Shown piece by piece: positions 32,092 through 40,151 of a stretch of 45,640 bases of DNA. The notes beneath the pieces were generated by a model. The model was not told the DNA's origin. It saw only the letters and a program-made list of their open reading frames with translations, and did no database searches. Both the position numbers and the translations under genes were made by a program. This DNA comes from Lachnospiraceae bacterium. Lineage in GTDB: Bacteria; Bacillota; Clostridia; Lachnospirales; Lachnospiraceae. The stretch is taken from assembly GCA_017617395.1 (NCBI GenBank), contig JAFZWG010000043.1, positions 1-45,640 of the forward strand, in the 5' to 3' direction. Positions within the stretch are counted from its first letter, which is position 1, and every line of letters starts with the position of its first letter.

Positions 32092-34113
32092 TCAATCAAG
32101 TTCCTTGACGCCGGTATAGAGTTCGTAGTAACGGCCCTTCTGTGCCAGAAGGTCGTCGTGGTCGCCGCGCTCGATGATCTCGCCGTGCTCGAGCACCATG
32201 ATGGCGTTCGCGTTGCGGACGGTCGAGAGACGGTGCGCGATGACAAATGTCGTGCGGTCCTTCATCAGGCGGTCCATGCCGTGCTCGATGTGGCGCTCGG
32301 TTCTGGTATCGACCGAGCTCGTCGCCTCATCGAGAACGAGAATCGGCGCCTTCGAAAGCGCTGCGCGCGCGATGTTGAGAAGCTGACGCTGGCCCTGCGA
32401 AAGGTTGGCGCCGTCGCCCTCAAGCTTCGTCTGGTAGCCGTCCGAGAGACGCATGATAAAGCTGTGCGCCGAAGCGGTCTTGGCCGCGGCGATAACCTCG
32501 TCGTCGGTCGCATCCAGGCGGCCGTAGCGGATATTTTCCATCACGGTTCCCGAGAAGAGGTGCGTATCCTGCAAAACCATCGCGATGTTCCTGCGAAGGA
32601 CGTCGCGCTGAATATCCTTGACGTTCACGCCGTCGATCGTGATCGTGCCCTCGTTGATATCATAGAAGCGATTCAGAAGGTTCGTGATCGTCGTCTTGCC
32701 GGCGCCGGTGGAACCGACGAAGGCAATCTTCTGACCGGGTTTCGCGTAGAGGTTGATGTCCTTAAGAACCGTCTTATCCGGGTTGTAACCAAACGTGACG
32801 TGCTCCAAAACAACATGGCCCTTCATCTCCGGCATCGGATCGGCATCGGCCGCATCCGGAGCCTCCGGAACCTCGTCCATCACCTCGAAGACGCGCTCCG
32901 CACCGGCGAGTGCCGAGAACATCGTAGCCATCTGCTGCGAGAGCATGTTGATCGGCATCGCGAACTGGCGCGAGTAGTTGGCGAACACCGTGAGTCCGCC
33001 GGCCGTGATCTTGCCGAAGATCATCAGCACGCCGCCGACACCGACGGTCACCGCGTACGAGATCTGCGATGTGTTGCCCATGATCGGGCCGGTCACGCCG
33101 CCCCAGAACTGTGCCTTGAACTGCTTGTCACGCATATCGTCGTTGAGCTTGGAAAATTCTTCCACGCAGCAATCCTCGTGGTTGAACACCTTGACAACCT
33201 TCTGTCCGGTGACGGTCTCTTCGATGTAGCCGTTCACGGCACCCAAAGCGCTCTGCTGCGCCACATAATACTTGCGGCTGAGCTTGCCGATCGTGAAACC
33301 GCCGAAGAGGAACAGCGGGATAAACACAACCGTGATGAGCGTCAGGATCCAGCTCGTCGTGACCATGAAGATGAACGTACCGATCAGCGTGATGCTTCCG
33401 GAGATCAGCTGCGTCAACGAGTTGTTGATCATGACATCGATGTTGTCGATATCGTTTGTAAAGCGGGACATGATCTCACCGGTCTGGTGCGAGTCGAAAT
33501 ACCGCACGGGAAGCCTCTGCAGCTTCTCGAACAGATCGTTTCGTATTCGCTCGATCATTCCCTGCGAAACGGAGAGCATCAATCTCGCCTGTATGTATGT
33601 CGTGACAACGCCGATGCAGTAGATGGAGCCGAGCAGAATGAGCGCGGTCAGCACGTACGTCATGACCTTGTCATCCTCCGGGAAGAGCGTCTCGGTGAGG
33701 TCGGTGATCCAGCCGTCGGTCATCGTCTCGAAGACGGACGGTTTCATCTCCTCCTCGTCCCCGGTCTGCTCCGTCGGCTCCTTGTATGTGCCTTCCTCCT
33801 TCTGCTTCTCGATCATCCGCTCGATCTTCGTCTGCGGGATCGCACCGGTGATCTTGTTGATGATCGGCGCCAGGAGATATCCTCCGAAGAGGCTGGTCAC
33901 GGTCGTAAGAAGCATGCACGCGAGCACGAGTCCGAAGCGAAGCCGGAAGCCCCTCATGTACGTGAGCAACCGTGCGATCGTCTTCTTTGCGCTCTTCGGC
34001 TTGCCGCCCATCATGCCGCGGCCGCGGGGGCCGCCCTGCGGGCGCTGTTTGAATGCATTTTTCTTTGCGATACTGTTATACTGCTGCTGCAGTTGTTCGA
34101 GTGATCTTGCCAT
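32092..34113 (-). CDS. Heterodimeric ABC exporter, catalytic subunit
   Basis: 673 residues, AAAGGGGGC before the ATG at 34113, 3 bases after the stop of its partner. A basic Gly/Arg-rich N-terminus precedes six membrane helices (from about residue 45), with an unusual inserted acidic loop near 110-150 (EKQKEEGTYKEPTEQTGDEE), and a full ATPase domain: Walker A GSTGAGKTT, signature LSQGQRQ, Walker B LVLDEATSSVD with catalytic Glu, and H-loop His in VIAHRLSTV. Its partner lacks these key residues, so this chain would supply the consensus site. LmrCD/TM287-288-type multidrug or lipid exporter; MarR-controlled. Confidence 0.9.
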   Translation of the reverse strand: MARSLEQLQQQYNSIAKKNAFKQRPQGGPRGRGMMGGKPKSAKKTIARLLTYMRGFRLRFGLVLACMLLTTVTSLFGGYLLAPIINKITGAIPQTKIERMIEKQKEEGTYKEPTEQTGDEEEMKPSVFETMTDGWITDLTETLFPEDDKVMTYVLTALILLGSIYCIGVVTTYIQARLMLSVSQGMIERIRNDLFEKLQRLPVRYFDSHQTGEIMSRFTNDIDNIDVMINNSLTQLISGSITLIGTFIFMVTTSWILTLITVVFIPLFLFGGFTIGKLSRKYYVAQQSALGAVNGYIEETVTGQKVVKVFNHEDCCVEEFSKLNDDMRDKQFKAQFWGGVTGPIMGNTSQISYAVTVGVGGVLMIFGKITAGGLTVFANYSRQFAMPINMLSQQMATMFSALAGAERVFEVMDEVPEAPDAADADPMPEMKGHVVLEHVTFGYNPDKTVLKDINLYAKPGQKIAFVGSTGAGKTTITNLLNRFYDINEGTITIDGVNVKDIQRDVLRRNIAMVLQDTHLFSGTVMENIRYGRLDATDDEVIAAAKTASAHSFIMRLSDGYQTKLEGDGANLSQGQRQLLNIARAALSKAPILVLDEATSSVDTRTERHIEHGMDRLMKDRTTFVIAHRLSTVRNANAIMVLEHGEIIERGDHDDLLAQKGRYYELYTGVKELD

Positions 34114-34116
34114 GTC

Positions 34117-35898
34117 TCACGCCCCCTTTCCCGTCTGCGATTCGTAAATCTCGCGGTACTCGGTGTTGTTCGCCAGGAGCTCGTCGTGCGTGCCCATGCC
34201 GGTGATCACGCCGTCGTCCATGACGATGATCGTGTCGGCATCCTGCACGGAGCTGATGCGCTGCGCGATGATCAGCTTCGTCGCCTTGCGAAGATTTTCC
34301 GTGTACGGATCCGCTGCCTCGCCGGCAACCGCCTTCTCGGAAAATGCCTTCCTGATCTGCGCCTCGGTCGCCGTATCCACGGCGCTCGTCGAGTCGTCCA
34401 AAATCAGGATCTTCGGCTTCTTTAAGAGGGCTCTGGCGATACACAGACGCTGCTTCTGACCGCCGGAGACGTTGGTTCCGCCCTGCTCGATCTGCGAGTC
34501 GTAACCGTCCTTGAAAGCGGAGACGAATTTGTCGGCCTGTGCGTACTCGGCCATGCGGCGGATCTCCTCGTCGGTGGCGTTCTCATCGCCCCACTGAAGG
34601 TTCTCACGAACCGTTCCGGAGAAGAGCGTGTTCTTCTGCAGAACCATCGAAACGCCCTCTCGGAGATTGTAAAGCGAGTAGTCGCGAACGTTCACGCCGT
34701 CCACCAGAACCTCGCCCTCGTCGCAGTCGTACAATCTCGGGATCATCGACACGAGCGTCGTCTTGCCGCAGCCCGTGGAGCCGATGATGCCGACCGTCGA
34801 GCCGGCCGCAATCTCTAAGTTAATATTGTTCAAAACCTTCTCTTCGCTGTTTTTGTAGTAGCGGAAGGAAACATTCTTAAACGTGATGTCACCGCGCTGC
34901 ACCGTAAGGTCCTTGCGCGTCGCCGCGTCGTCCGTCAGGTCGAGCGGCTCCTCCATCACCTCGCGGATACGCTTCGCGGACGCGAGCGCACGGGAGCTGA
35001 ACATCAGCATGAACGTCACCATGACGAGCGACGAAAGAATCTGCGTCACGTACGTAAGGAACGCGGAGAGATCACCGATCATGAAGTCGCTGGCCTCGTC
35101 GAGAACCATCGGTCCGCCCAGAAGGACAACCGCGATGACCGTGCCGTTCATGAACAGCGTCATCACCGGCGACATGAAGATCATGACCTTCGATGCCGAG
35201 ATGCCGGCCGCCTTTAAGTTCGCGTTCGCCTCGTGGAACTTCTCGGTCTCAAAATCCTCCCGGACAAAGCTCTTAACAACGCGGACGTTGGTTACATTTT
35301 CCTGCACTGCCGAGTTCAGGCCGTCGACCTTCTTCTGCACGCGCCCGAAACGCGGGAAGCCGGTCAGGATGATGCCGCCGACCACGATGAGCATCGCCGG
35401 CACGGAGATGGCAAATACTACCGACAACGGCGGATTCAGGATGATCGCCATGATCAGCGCACCGATCATCATGCCGGGTGCGCGCAGGGCCATGCGAAGG
35501 CCCATGTTGATCATGTTCTGCACCTGCGTGATGTCGTTCGTAAGACGCGTCACCAGGGAGCCGGTGGAGAATTTGTCGATGTTGGCAAATGAAAACTGCT
35601 GAATGCGGCGATAACCGTCCTCGCGGAGATCCGCAGCAAAGCTTACGGACGCCTTCGATGCGAAGTACGCGCCTCCGATGCCGCCCGCCATCATGATCAC
35701 GGCCGTCAGAATCATCAGGCCCATGATCCCGAGGCTGGTTCCGACCGTCAGCGTCGAGTCCTTCGCGCCGTTGATGACGATACCGAGGAGTCTCGGCATT
35801 ACCAGCTCACCGATGACCTCGACGATCATGCACAACGGTCCGAGGATGAAGAACGCCTTGTACGGTTTGATGTACTTGGACCATTTCAATCGTTCCAT
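34117..35898 (-). CDS. Heterodimeric ABC exporter, degenerate-site subunit
   Basis: 593 residues from the ATG at 35898 (MERLKWSK), with AAGGAAAGG upstream; a TTG at 35937 overlapping the marR stop is an alternative. Six membrane helices, then an ATPase domain: Walker A GSTGCGKTT and signature VSGGQKQR, but Walker B reads LILDDSTSAVD, with Asp in place of the catalytic Glu, and the H-loop reads LIIAQRISS, with Gln in place of His. This is the classic pattern of the degenerate site of heterodimeric exporters such as TM287/288 and LmrCD. Paired with the intact subunit 3 bases downstream and with marR upstream. Confidence 0.9.
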   Translation of the reverse strand: MERLKWSKYIKPYKAFFILGPLCMIVEVIGELVMPRLLGIVINGAKDSTLTVGTSLGIMGLMILTAVIMMAGGIGGAYFASKASVSFAADLREDGYRRIQQFSFANIDKFSTGSLVTRLTNDITQVQNMINMGLRMALRAPGMMIGALIMAIILNPPLSVVFAISVPAMLIVVGGIILTGFPRFGRVQKKVDGLNSAVQENVTNVRVVKSFVREDFETEKFHEANANLKAAGISASKVMIFMSPVMTLFMNGTVIAVVLLGGPMVLDEASDFMIGDLSAFLTYVTQILSSLVMVTFMLMFSSRALASAKRIREVMEEPLDLTDDAATRKDLTVQRGDITFKNVSFRYYKNSEEKVLNNINLEIAAGSTVGIIGSTGCGKTTLVSMIPRLYDCDEGEVLVDGVNVRDYSLYNLREGVSMVLQKNTLFSGTVRENLQWGDENATDEEIRRMAEYAQADKFVSAFKDGYDSQIEQGGTNVSGGQKQRLCIARALLKKPKILILDDSTSAVDTATEAQIRKAFSEKAVAGEAADPYTENLRKATKLIIAQRISSVQDADTIIVMDDGVITGMGTHDELLANNTEYREIYESQTGKGA

Positions 35899-35933
35899 GT
35901 GTTTCGTATATCCTTTCCTTCTTTGTTTCGTGT

Positions 35934-36437
35934 TCAATCAAGCGTGGCAACTTCGGGGCTGAAGCTGCGCAGATTCTCCTGCATGCGCGACAGAACTTCC
36001 GCAAACTTCCGCAGGTCCTCCTCCGAAAGGCCGGCGAGCATCGCCTCATCGAGCGCCTTGTAGATCTCCCACGACTGGCGGACGATGTTCATGCCCTCGG
36101 GCGTGATGGAGATGTATTTGGCGCGGTTGTTTCCGTCCACGGCGGCTCTCGCCACGAGGCCGGCTTTCTCCAGCTTCTGCAGCGTGACCGTGACGGCCGC
36201 GGGGCTGATCTCAAACACCTTCGCGAGCTCCGCCTGCGTCGGTGGTTCACTGCAGTGCGCAAGATGCATCAGCATCATGTGCTGGCTCCGGTGAATCCCG
36301 AGCTTCTTCACCTGCGACTCCGCCGCACACCGGTGAAAACGGTCGGTCCGAAGGAACGACATCACGATATTGAACCGGTCGATTCCGGGTGTCTTCGACT
36401 CCACGGTAACACCTGCCTTTCTCTCAGTATCGCTCAT
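35934..36437 (-). CDS. MarR-family transcriptional regulator
   Basis: 167 residues. Winged-helix DNA-binding domain with helix-turn-helix around TQAELAKVFEISPAAVTVTLQKLEKAGLV (about 67-95) and wing residues AAVDGNNRAKYISITPEG. N- and C-terminal helices form the dimer interface. No clear ribosome site precedes the ATG at 36437, so expression may be low. Its gene leads the exporter operon and sits next to tandem TTAACGCGTTAA palindromes overlapping the promoter, so it most likely represses itself and the exporter until a ligand binds. Confidence 0.9.
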   Translation of the reverse strand: MSDTERKAGVTVESKTPGIDRFNIVMSFLRTDRFHRCAAESQVKKLGIHRSQHMMLMHLAHCSEPPTQAELAKVFEISPAAVTVTLQKLEKAGLVARAAVDGNNRAKYISITPEGMNIVRQSWEIYKALDEAMLAGLSEEDLRKFAEVLSRMQENLRSFSPEVATLD

Positions 36438-36459
36438 TTTCGAGCAGTTCGCGCAAAAA

Positions 36460-36490
36460 AATTAACGCGTTAATTGTTAACGCGTTAATT
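36460..36490. promoter_or_regulatory. Tandem MarR operator palindromes
   Basis: Two perfect 12-bp palindromes TTAACGCGTTAA, at 36462-36473 and 36477-36488, with AATT flanks (36460-36475 is a 16-bp palindrome). Centres are 15 bp apart. They cover the predicted start of transcription and touch the -10 box of the marR promoter, as expected for an autorepressor. Confidence 0.88.
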
Positions 36491-36515
36491 TTACCACGAT
36501 TCCCTTTTTTGTCAA
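36488..36515 (-). promoter_or_regulatory. Promoter of the marR-ABC operon
   Basis: Minus strand TTGACA (complement of 36510-36515), 16-base spacer, TAAAAT (complement of 36488-36493). The operator palindromes begin at the -10 and run downstream. Leader about 44 bases. Confidence 0.75.
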
Positions 36516-36560
36516 CCGCATTTTCACACTTTTTCGATGTCGTATCTTCGCTTTTTCCCT

Positions 36561-36959
36561 CTAGTTACCGGAACCTTCGGGATTCGGCACAGCCCCCGCA
36601 GTTGCCGTGATGCGGAAGGAGACCCGACACTTGTCGCTCATCTCGTTTCGCGCCGCCAGCACGTCCTCCGCCGGAGCGCAATACTTTAGTGTGGTCTTTG
36701 AAACCGTCTCTCCGGTCGCCTCGTCCGTCACATTCGTAACCGTGCATTCCGGAAACGAAAGCGTAAACGTCGTGATATCCCGGAAATCCCATATTGTCTT
36801 CAATTTCTCCGGCGCCTGAGTCGGCGTCGAAGTCTGCCCCGACGGCGTGACGGGAGTTGCATTTTTCGGCGTTTTAAACTTGCCGCATGAGCATAAAAAC
36901 AGCGATGTCACAACCAAAGACACCGCCAAAACGACATAGTTACCTCTTCGTGTCTTCAT
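36561..36959 (-). CDS. Small putative lipoprotein
   Basis: 132 residues from the ATG at 36959 (MKTRRGN), with GAGGAGAGAAGG upstream; other in-frame ATGs lie further up. A basic n-region, a hydrophobic stretch (YVVLAVSLVVTSLFL) and a probable lipobox L-C-S-C at about residues 22-25 are followed by a Thr/Pro-rich linker and a compact domain of about 80 residues. No recognised family. The promoter at 37018-37046 diverges from that of pilT. Confidence 0.7.
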   Translation of the reverse strand: MKTRRGNYVVLAVSLVVTSLFLCSCGKFKTPKNATPVTPSGQTSTPTQAPEKLKTIWDFRDITTFTLSFPECTVTNVTDEATGETVSKTTLKYCAPAEDVLAARNEMSDKCRVSFRITATAGAVPNPEGSGN

Positions 36960-37017
36960 TCCTTCTCTCCTCATTCGTTTTTCTTCCCCACGGCCCGAAA
37001 TTCTCGAGCCCGCTTGA

Positions 37018-37046
37018 ATTATATCATAATTCAAAACACGCATCAA
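37018..37046 (-). promoter_or_regulatory. Promoter of the small lipoprotein gene
   Basis: Minus strand TTGATG (complement of 37041-37046), 17-base spacer, TATAAT (complement of 37018-37023). Confidence 0.75.
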
Positions 37047-37104
37047 AATAAGTATTGCTTATGATTTCCATTAGCAACTTTTATAGTTATTTTCCGAAAG
37101 TCTT

Positions 37105-37133
37105 TTCACAAGATGCACCATGTGTGATATACT
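37105..37133 (+). promoter_or_regulatory. Promoter of pilT
   Basis: TTCACA (37105-37110), 17-base spacer, TATACT (37128-37133). The leader to the start codon is about 95 bases and carries a hairpin. Confidence 0.6.
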
Positions 37134-37148
37134 TACTATATGTCTGTT

Positions 37149-37200
37149 GGAAGCCGACAATGAGAAGAGAGAACACGGTTTGTGCCGGATTCCGGCTTCC
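37149..37200 (+). other. Hairpin in the pilT leader
   Basis: GGAAGCCG (37149-37156) pairs with CGGCTTCC (37193-37200), closing a 36-base loop that contains CGGTTTGTGCCG. It lies between the promoter and the ribosome site AAGGGGGC. No consensus of a cyclic di-GMP riboswitch could be matched. Either structural or a regulatory leader. Confidence 0.45.
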
Positions 37201-37235
37201 TATGCGCAAAAACTATCATAAAGGGGGCTCTATTC

Positions 37236-38294
37236 ATGACCTTTGAAGAAATCATGAACTACGCCAGAAAGAACCAATGCTCCGATATCCACATCACTGT
37301 GGGAACGGCATTGGCAGTTCGCCGTTTCGGCGTTCTGACCATCCTGGACCCGGTACCGACCGCGGACGAGTCCAGAGAGATGATCTACTCGATTCTCAGC
37401 GAGGATCAGAAGAACTGGGTCAATTCCGGCAAGGACCTGGATGTCGGTGTCATGCTTCCCGACGGACTTCGTATCCGCGCGAACGTGTACCATCAGAGAA
37501 ACAATCTCGCTGCCAGCATTCGTATTCTGCAGCAGAACATTCCGACGTTCGAGAAGCTCGGTCTTCCCACCGCCATCCGCGCGATGGCCGAGACGCCGAG
37601 AGGTCTCGTACTTGTCACCGGTCCCACCGGTTCCGGCAAGTCAACGACCCTTGCTTCCATCGTCAACTACATCAACATGAACAGCGCTCGCCACATCCTC
37701 ACGATTGAGGACCCGATCGAGTACGTGTATCCGCACAACAAGGCGATGATCCACCAGCGTGAGGTCGGCAAGGACGTTTCCTCGTTCTCGCTCGCTCTTC
37801 GCTCCGCCCTTCGTGAGGACCCGGACGTCATCCTCGTAGGCGAGATGCGTGACTACGAGACCATCTCCGCAGCCATCACCGCTGCCGAGACCGGCCACCT
37901 CGTTCTTTCCACCCTGCACACCACGTCGGCTGCACAGACCGTCGAGCGTATCATCGACGCCAGCCCGCTGGAGGCGCAGGAGCAGATCCGTGCACAGTTC
38001 GCCAACGTTATCCGCGGCGTCTTCACGCAGCAGCTTCTTCCTCTCAAGGACGGCTCGGGCCGTGTGCTCGCTTCCGAGGTTATGCTTGCCACCCCGGCAA
38101 TCACCAATCTCATCCGTGAGAGCAAGACCATCCAGATCCCGAGCATGCTCCAGCAGAGCCGCTCGCAGGGCATGAGCACCATGAACGATGCACTTGCCGA
38201 TCTGGTTCGCCGCGACCTCGTCTCCATCATCGAGGCGAAGAAGGTATCCCCGGATGCCCAGTCGCTCGTCAAGGCGATCCACGGAAACTTCTAA
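37236..38294 (+). CDS. pilT: PilT-type retraction ATPase
   Basis: 352 residues from the ATG at 37236 (MTFEEIM), with AAGGGGGC upstream. N-terminal PAS-like domain (SDIHITVG), Walker A GPTGSGKST at 129-137, Asp box (TIEDPIEYV), Walker B ILVGEMRD, His box HLVLSTLHTTSAAQT, and the PilT-specific C-terminal AITNLIRESK close to the canonical AIRNLIRE. The hexameric ATPase retracts type IV pili at the inner membrane. No pilin, PilB, PilC or prepilin peptidase gene lies in the window, so it works in trans. Single gene with own promoter, leader hairpin and terminator. Confidence 0.93.
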   Translation: MTFEEIMNYARKNQCSDIHITVGTALAVRRFGVLTILDPVPTADESREMIYSILSEDQKNWVNSGKDLDVGVMLPDGLRIRANVYHQRNNLAASIRILQQNIPTFEKLGLPTAIRAMAETPRGLVLVTGPTGSGKSTTLASIVNYINMNSARHILTIEDPIEYVYPHNKAMIHQREVGKDVSSFSLALRSALREDPDVILVGEMRDYETISAAITAAETGHLVLSTLHTTSAAQTVERIIDASPLEAQEQIRAQFANVIRGVFTQQLLPLKDGSGRVLASEVMLATPAITNLIRESKTIQIPSMLQQSRSQGMSTMNDALADLVRRDLVSIIEAKKVSPDAQSLVKAIHGNF

Positions 38295-38311
38295 GATTCC
38301 GACAAAACAAT

Positions 38312-38346
38312 ACGGCGAGGTCGCAAACGTGGCCCCGCCGTTTTTT
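38312..38346 (+). terminator. Terminator of pilT
   Basis: ACGGCG (38312-38317) pairs with CGCCGT (38336-38341) with an inner GGTC/GGCC stem, followed by TTTTTT, 17 bases after the stop. Confidence 0.85.
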
Positions 38347-38374
38347 CATGCTCATTTTTCGAAAAATGCACCTT

Positions 38375-40081
38375 CTAATTGTTCAGTCTGTGGTGCGATG
38401 TCGGACTGTCCGGCTGCAGCGGCAGGAACGTGTAACCGTTCTCCAGACCCCAGACGATGATCTGCTCCACCGCATCCACGGAAAATCCCTTGATATCATG
38501 CTGCAGAACAATCGAGATGTTGTAGTTCTGCACGTAGCGCTTGACGTTGTTGAACACTTCCGCTGCGGTTGTCGCGCCGTCGGAGTCGCCGCTCGGGATG
38601 TTCCAGTCCTGATACTGGAAGCCCGCCTCCGTCAGGAAACTCGTGAGGTCGGACATGATACCGACACAGTACTGGCGGCTTACGGCGTTCGAGCTTCCGC
38701 CCGGGAATCGAATGATCGTCGCGCGCTTTCCGGTCTGCTCCTCAATGATATCGTTCATCATGTTGAGGTCCTCGAGATACGCTTCTCTGCTCTTGTAGAT
38801 GCGCCCGTACACATGGCTGTAGCTGTGCACGGCCACCGTGTGGCCCTCCTCGGCCTCGCGCTTGATCAGATATTGATAGTTCGGGAACTGGTTCGTCACG
38901 AAAAATGTCGCCTTGACATCGTACTTCGCCAGCACATCCAGAAGCTTCTCCGTATAAATGCACGGGCCGTCATCGAAGGTCAGGTAGATGATCTTGCCCT
39001 CCGGCTTGACCTCCGCAACCTTCTCTCTCGGCACAACTAAAACCTCGCGCGTCGCGATGCCCTCGTTGCCGTCCGTGTCCGTCACACGGTAGGTGTATGT
39101 GTATGCACCCTCCGTGAAGTTGTCGATCTCGCCCTCGACCTCCACCAGCTCGGTGAGGTCACCGTCTGTGTAATCGTACGCCTTAAAGCCGGGCTCGTGG
39201 AAGCGATCGCCCATGTACACCTTGACGCTCTCGCCGCCCGTCAGCTTGATGTAGGGCGTCTCGAGATCGCGCTTCTGCACGATTCTCGTAGCCCAGCCGA
39301 CGTTTCCGTGCTCGTCCGTGACCTCGTACGAGTAAATCGTCTCCGATTCGTTTGCACCGGGCTTGGTCGTCACGCTCACCTTCGCGGTGAGGTCTCCGTC
39401 CACATCGTCCGCTGCCGTGAAGCCGGGTTCCTCATATTCCTTTCGAAGGTCCACAAGCATCAGCGTGTCGCCCGTCAGGGTGATCACCGGTGCCGTGCGG
39501 TCGTCGTAGCGGATCTGCCGCTTGACGGTTGCGGTATTACCCGCCTTGTCGCTCACGGTGTAATATGCATAGCCGTCGTCGCCGACCTTCACCGCAACGC
39601 GGTCCGTCACATCGCCCTCGTACTCGTCGTACGCGGAGAAGCCCTCCTCCACGAACTCCGCGCCGATCGGCGTGTAGCGCCGGTCATTTTGCTCCAGCGT
39701 GATCACCGGAGGCTGCGTGTCGGCCACAATGACCGTGCGGATCTTCGTCTCGGTGCATTTTTCATTCGCGGCGCGGTACGTGATCCGATACGTTCCGGGG
39801 ACCGCGGTGTCCACCGTTCCCTCGACGGTCACCTCGACGTCCGTCCTCTCGAAAAATGCAAACCGCCGGCTCCCGTAGTAGGCTTCCGCCCCCTCTTCCG
39901 TGTAGGTCGAACCGACTTCAATCACCATGTCCTGCTCGCCGTGAAGCGTGATCTCAATGCCCCATTTGCCGAGCAGATACAATCCAAGCACCCCTAAAAC
40001 AGCCACTGACAGCAGGCTTACAAAGCCTACTGCCAGCAGTCTGCGAAGATGCTTCTTCTTTTTTCTCTTCATCTTCCTCAT
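38375..40081 (-). CDS. Membrane-anchored polysaccharide deacetylase with Ig-like repeats
   Basis: 568 residues, GGAGG 8 bases before the ATG. A basic N-terminus (KMKRKKKKHLRR) and one helix (about 15-35) anchor it. Residues about 45-350 hold four Ig-like DUF5011-type repeats, each with an EVGSTYTEEGAEAY or EYEEPGFTAADDVDGD element and a final YTYRVTD-like strand. The NodB domain starts at about 360: TFDDGP at 368-373, zinc ligands H419 and H423 with D371, RFPGGSS, and LQHD near the end. It probably removes acetyl groups from cell-wall or surface glycan. Next to a clostripain-family gene and convergent with pilT. Confidence 0.88.
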   Translation of the reverse strand: MRKMKRKKKKHLRRLLAVGFVSLLSVAVLGVLGLYLLGKWGIEITLHGEQDMVIEVGSTYTEEGAEAYYGSRRFAFFERTDVEVTVEGTVDTAVPGTYRITYRAANEKCTETKIRTVIVADTQPPVITLEQNDRRYTPIGAEFVEEGFSAYDEYEGDVTDRVAVKVGDDGYAYYTVSDKAGNTATVKRQIRYDDRTAPVITLTGDTLMLVDLRKEYEEPGFTAADDVDGDLTAKVSVTTKPGANESETIYSYEVTDEHGNVGWATRIVQKRDLETPYIKLTGGESVKVYMGDRFHEPGFKAYDYTDGDLTELVEVEGEIDNFTEGAYTYTYRVTDTDGNEGIATREVLVVPREKVAEVKPEGKIIYLTFDDGPCIYTEKLLDVLAKYDVKATFFVTNQFPNYQYLIKREAEEGHTVAVHSYSHVYGRIYKSREAYLEDLNMMNDIIEEQTGKRATIIRFPGGSSNAVSRQYCVGIMSDLTSFLTEAGFQYQDWNIPSGDSDGATTAAEVFNNVKRYVQNYNISIVLQHDIKGFSVDAVEQIIVWGLENGYTFLPLQPDSPTSHHRLNN

Positions 40082-40151
40082 TTGAATCCTCCCCCGCCGG
40101 GGAAGATCCTCCTAACTTTCTGACATTTTTCCGGGTCTGTCCCGAGACTGT

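Noticed and set aside
32038-34104. 688-codon open frame on the plus strand opposite the ABC exporter gene
   Set aside because: Mirror of a real gene in GC-rich DNA; its product is Arg/His/Val-rich with no domain, and the minus-strand gene has all ABC motifs and a ribosome site.
37140-37235. Cyclic di-GMP riboswitch before pilT
   Set aside because: The conserved GEMM words and tetraloop receptor are not seen; only a simple hairpin.
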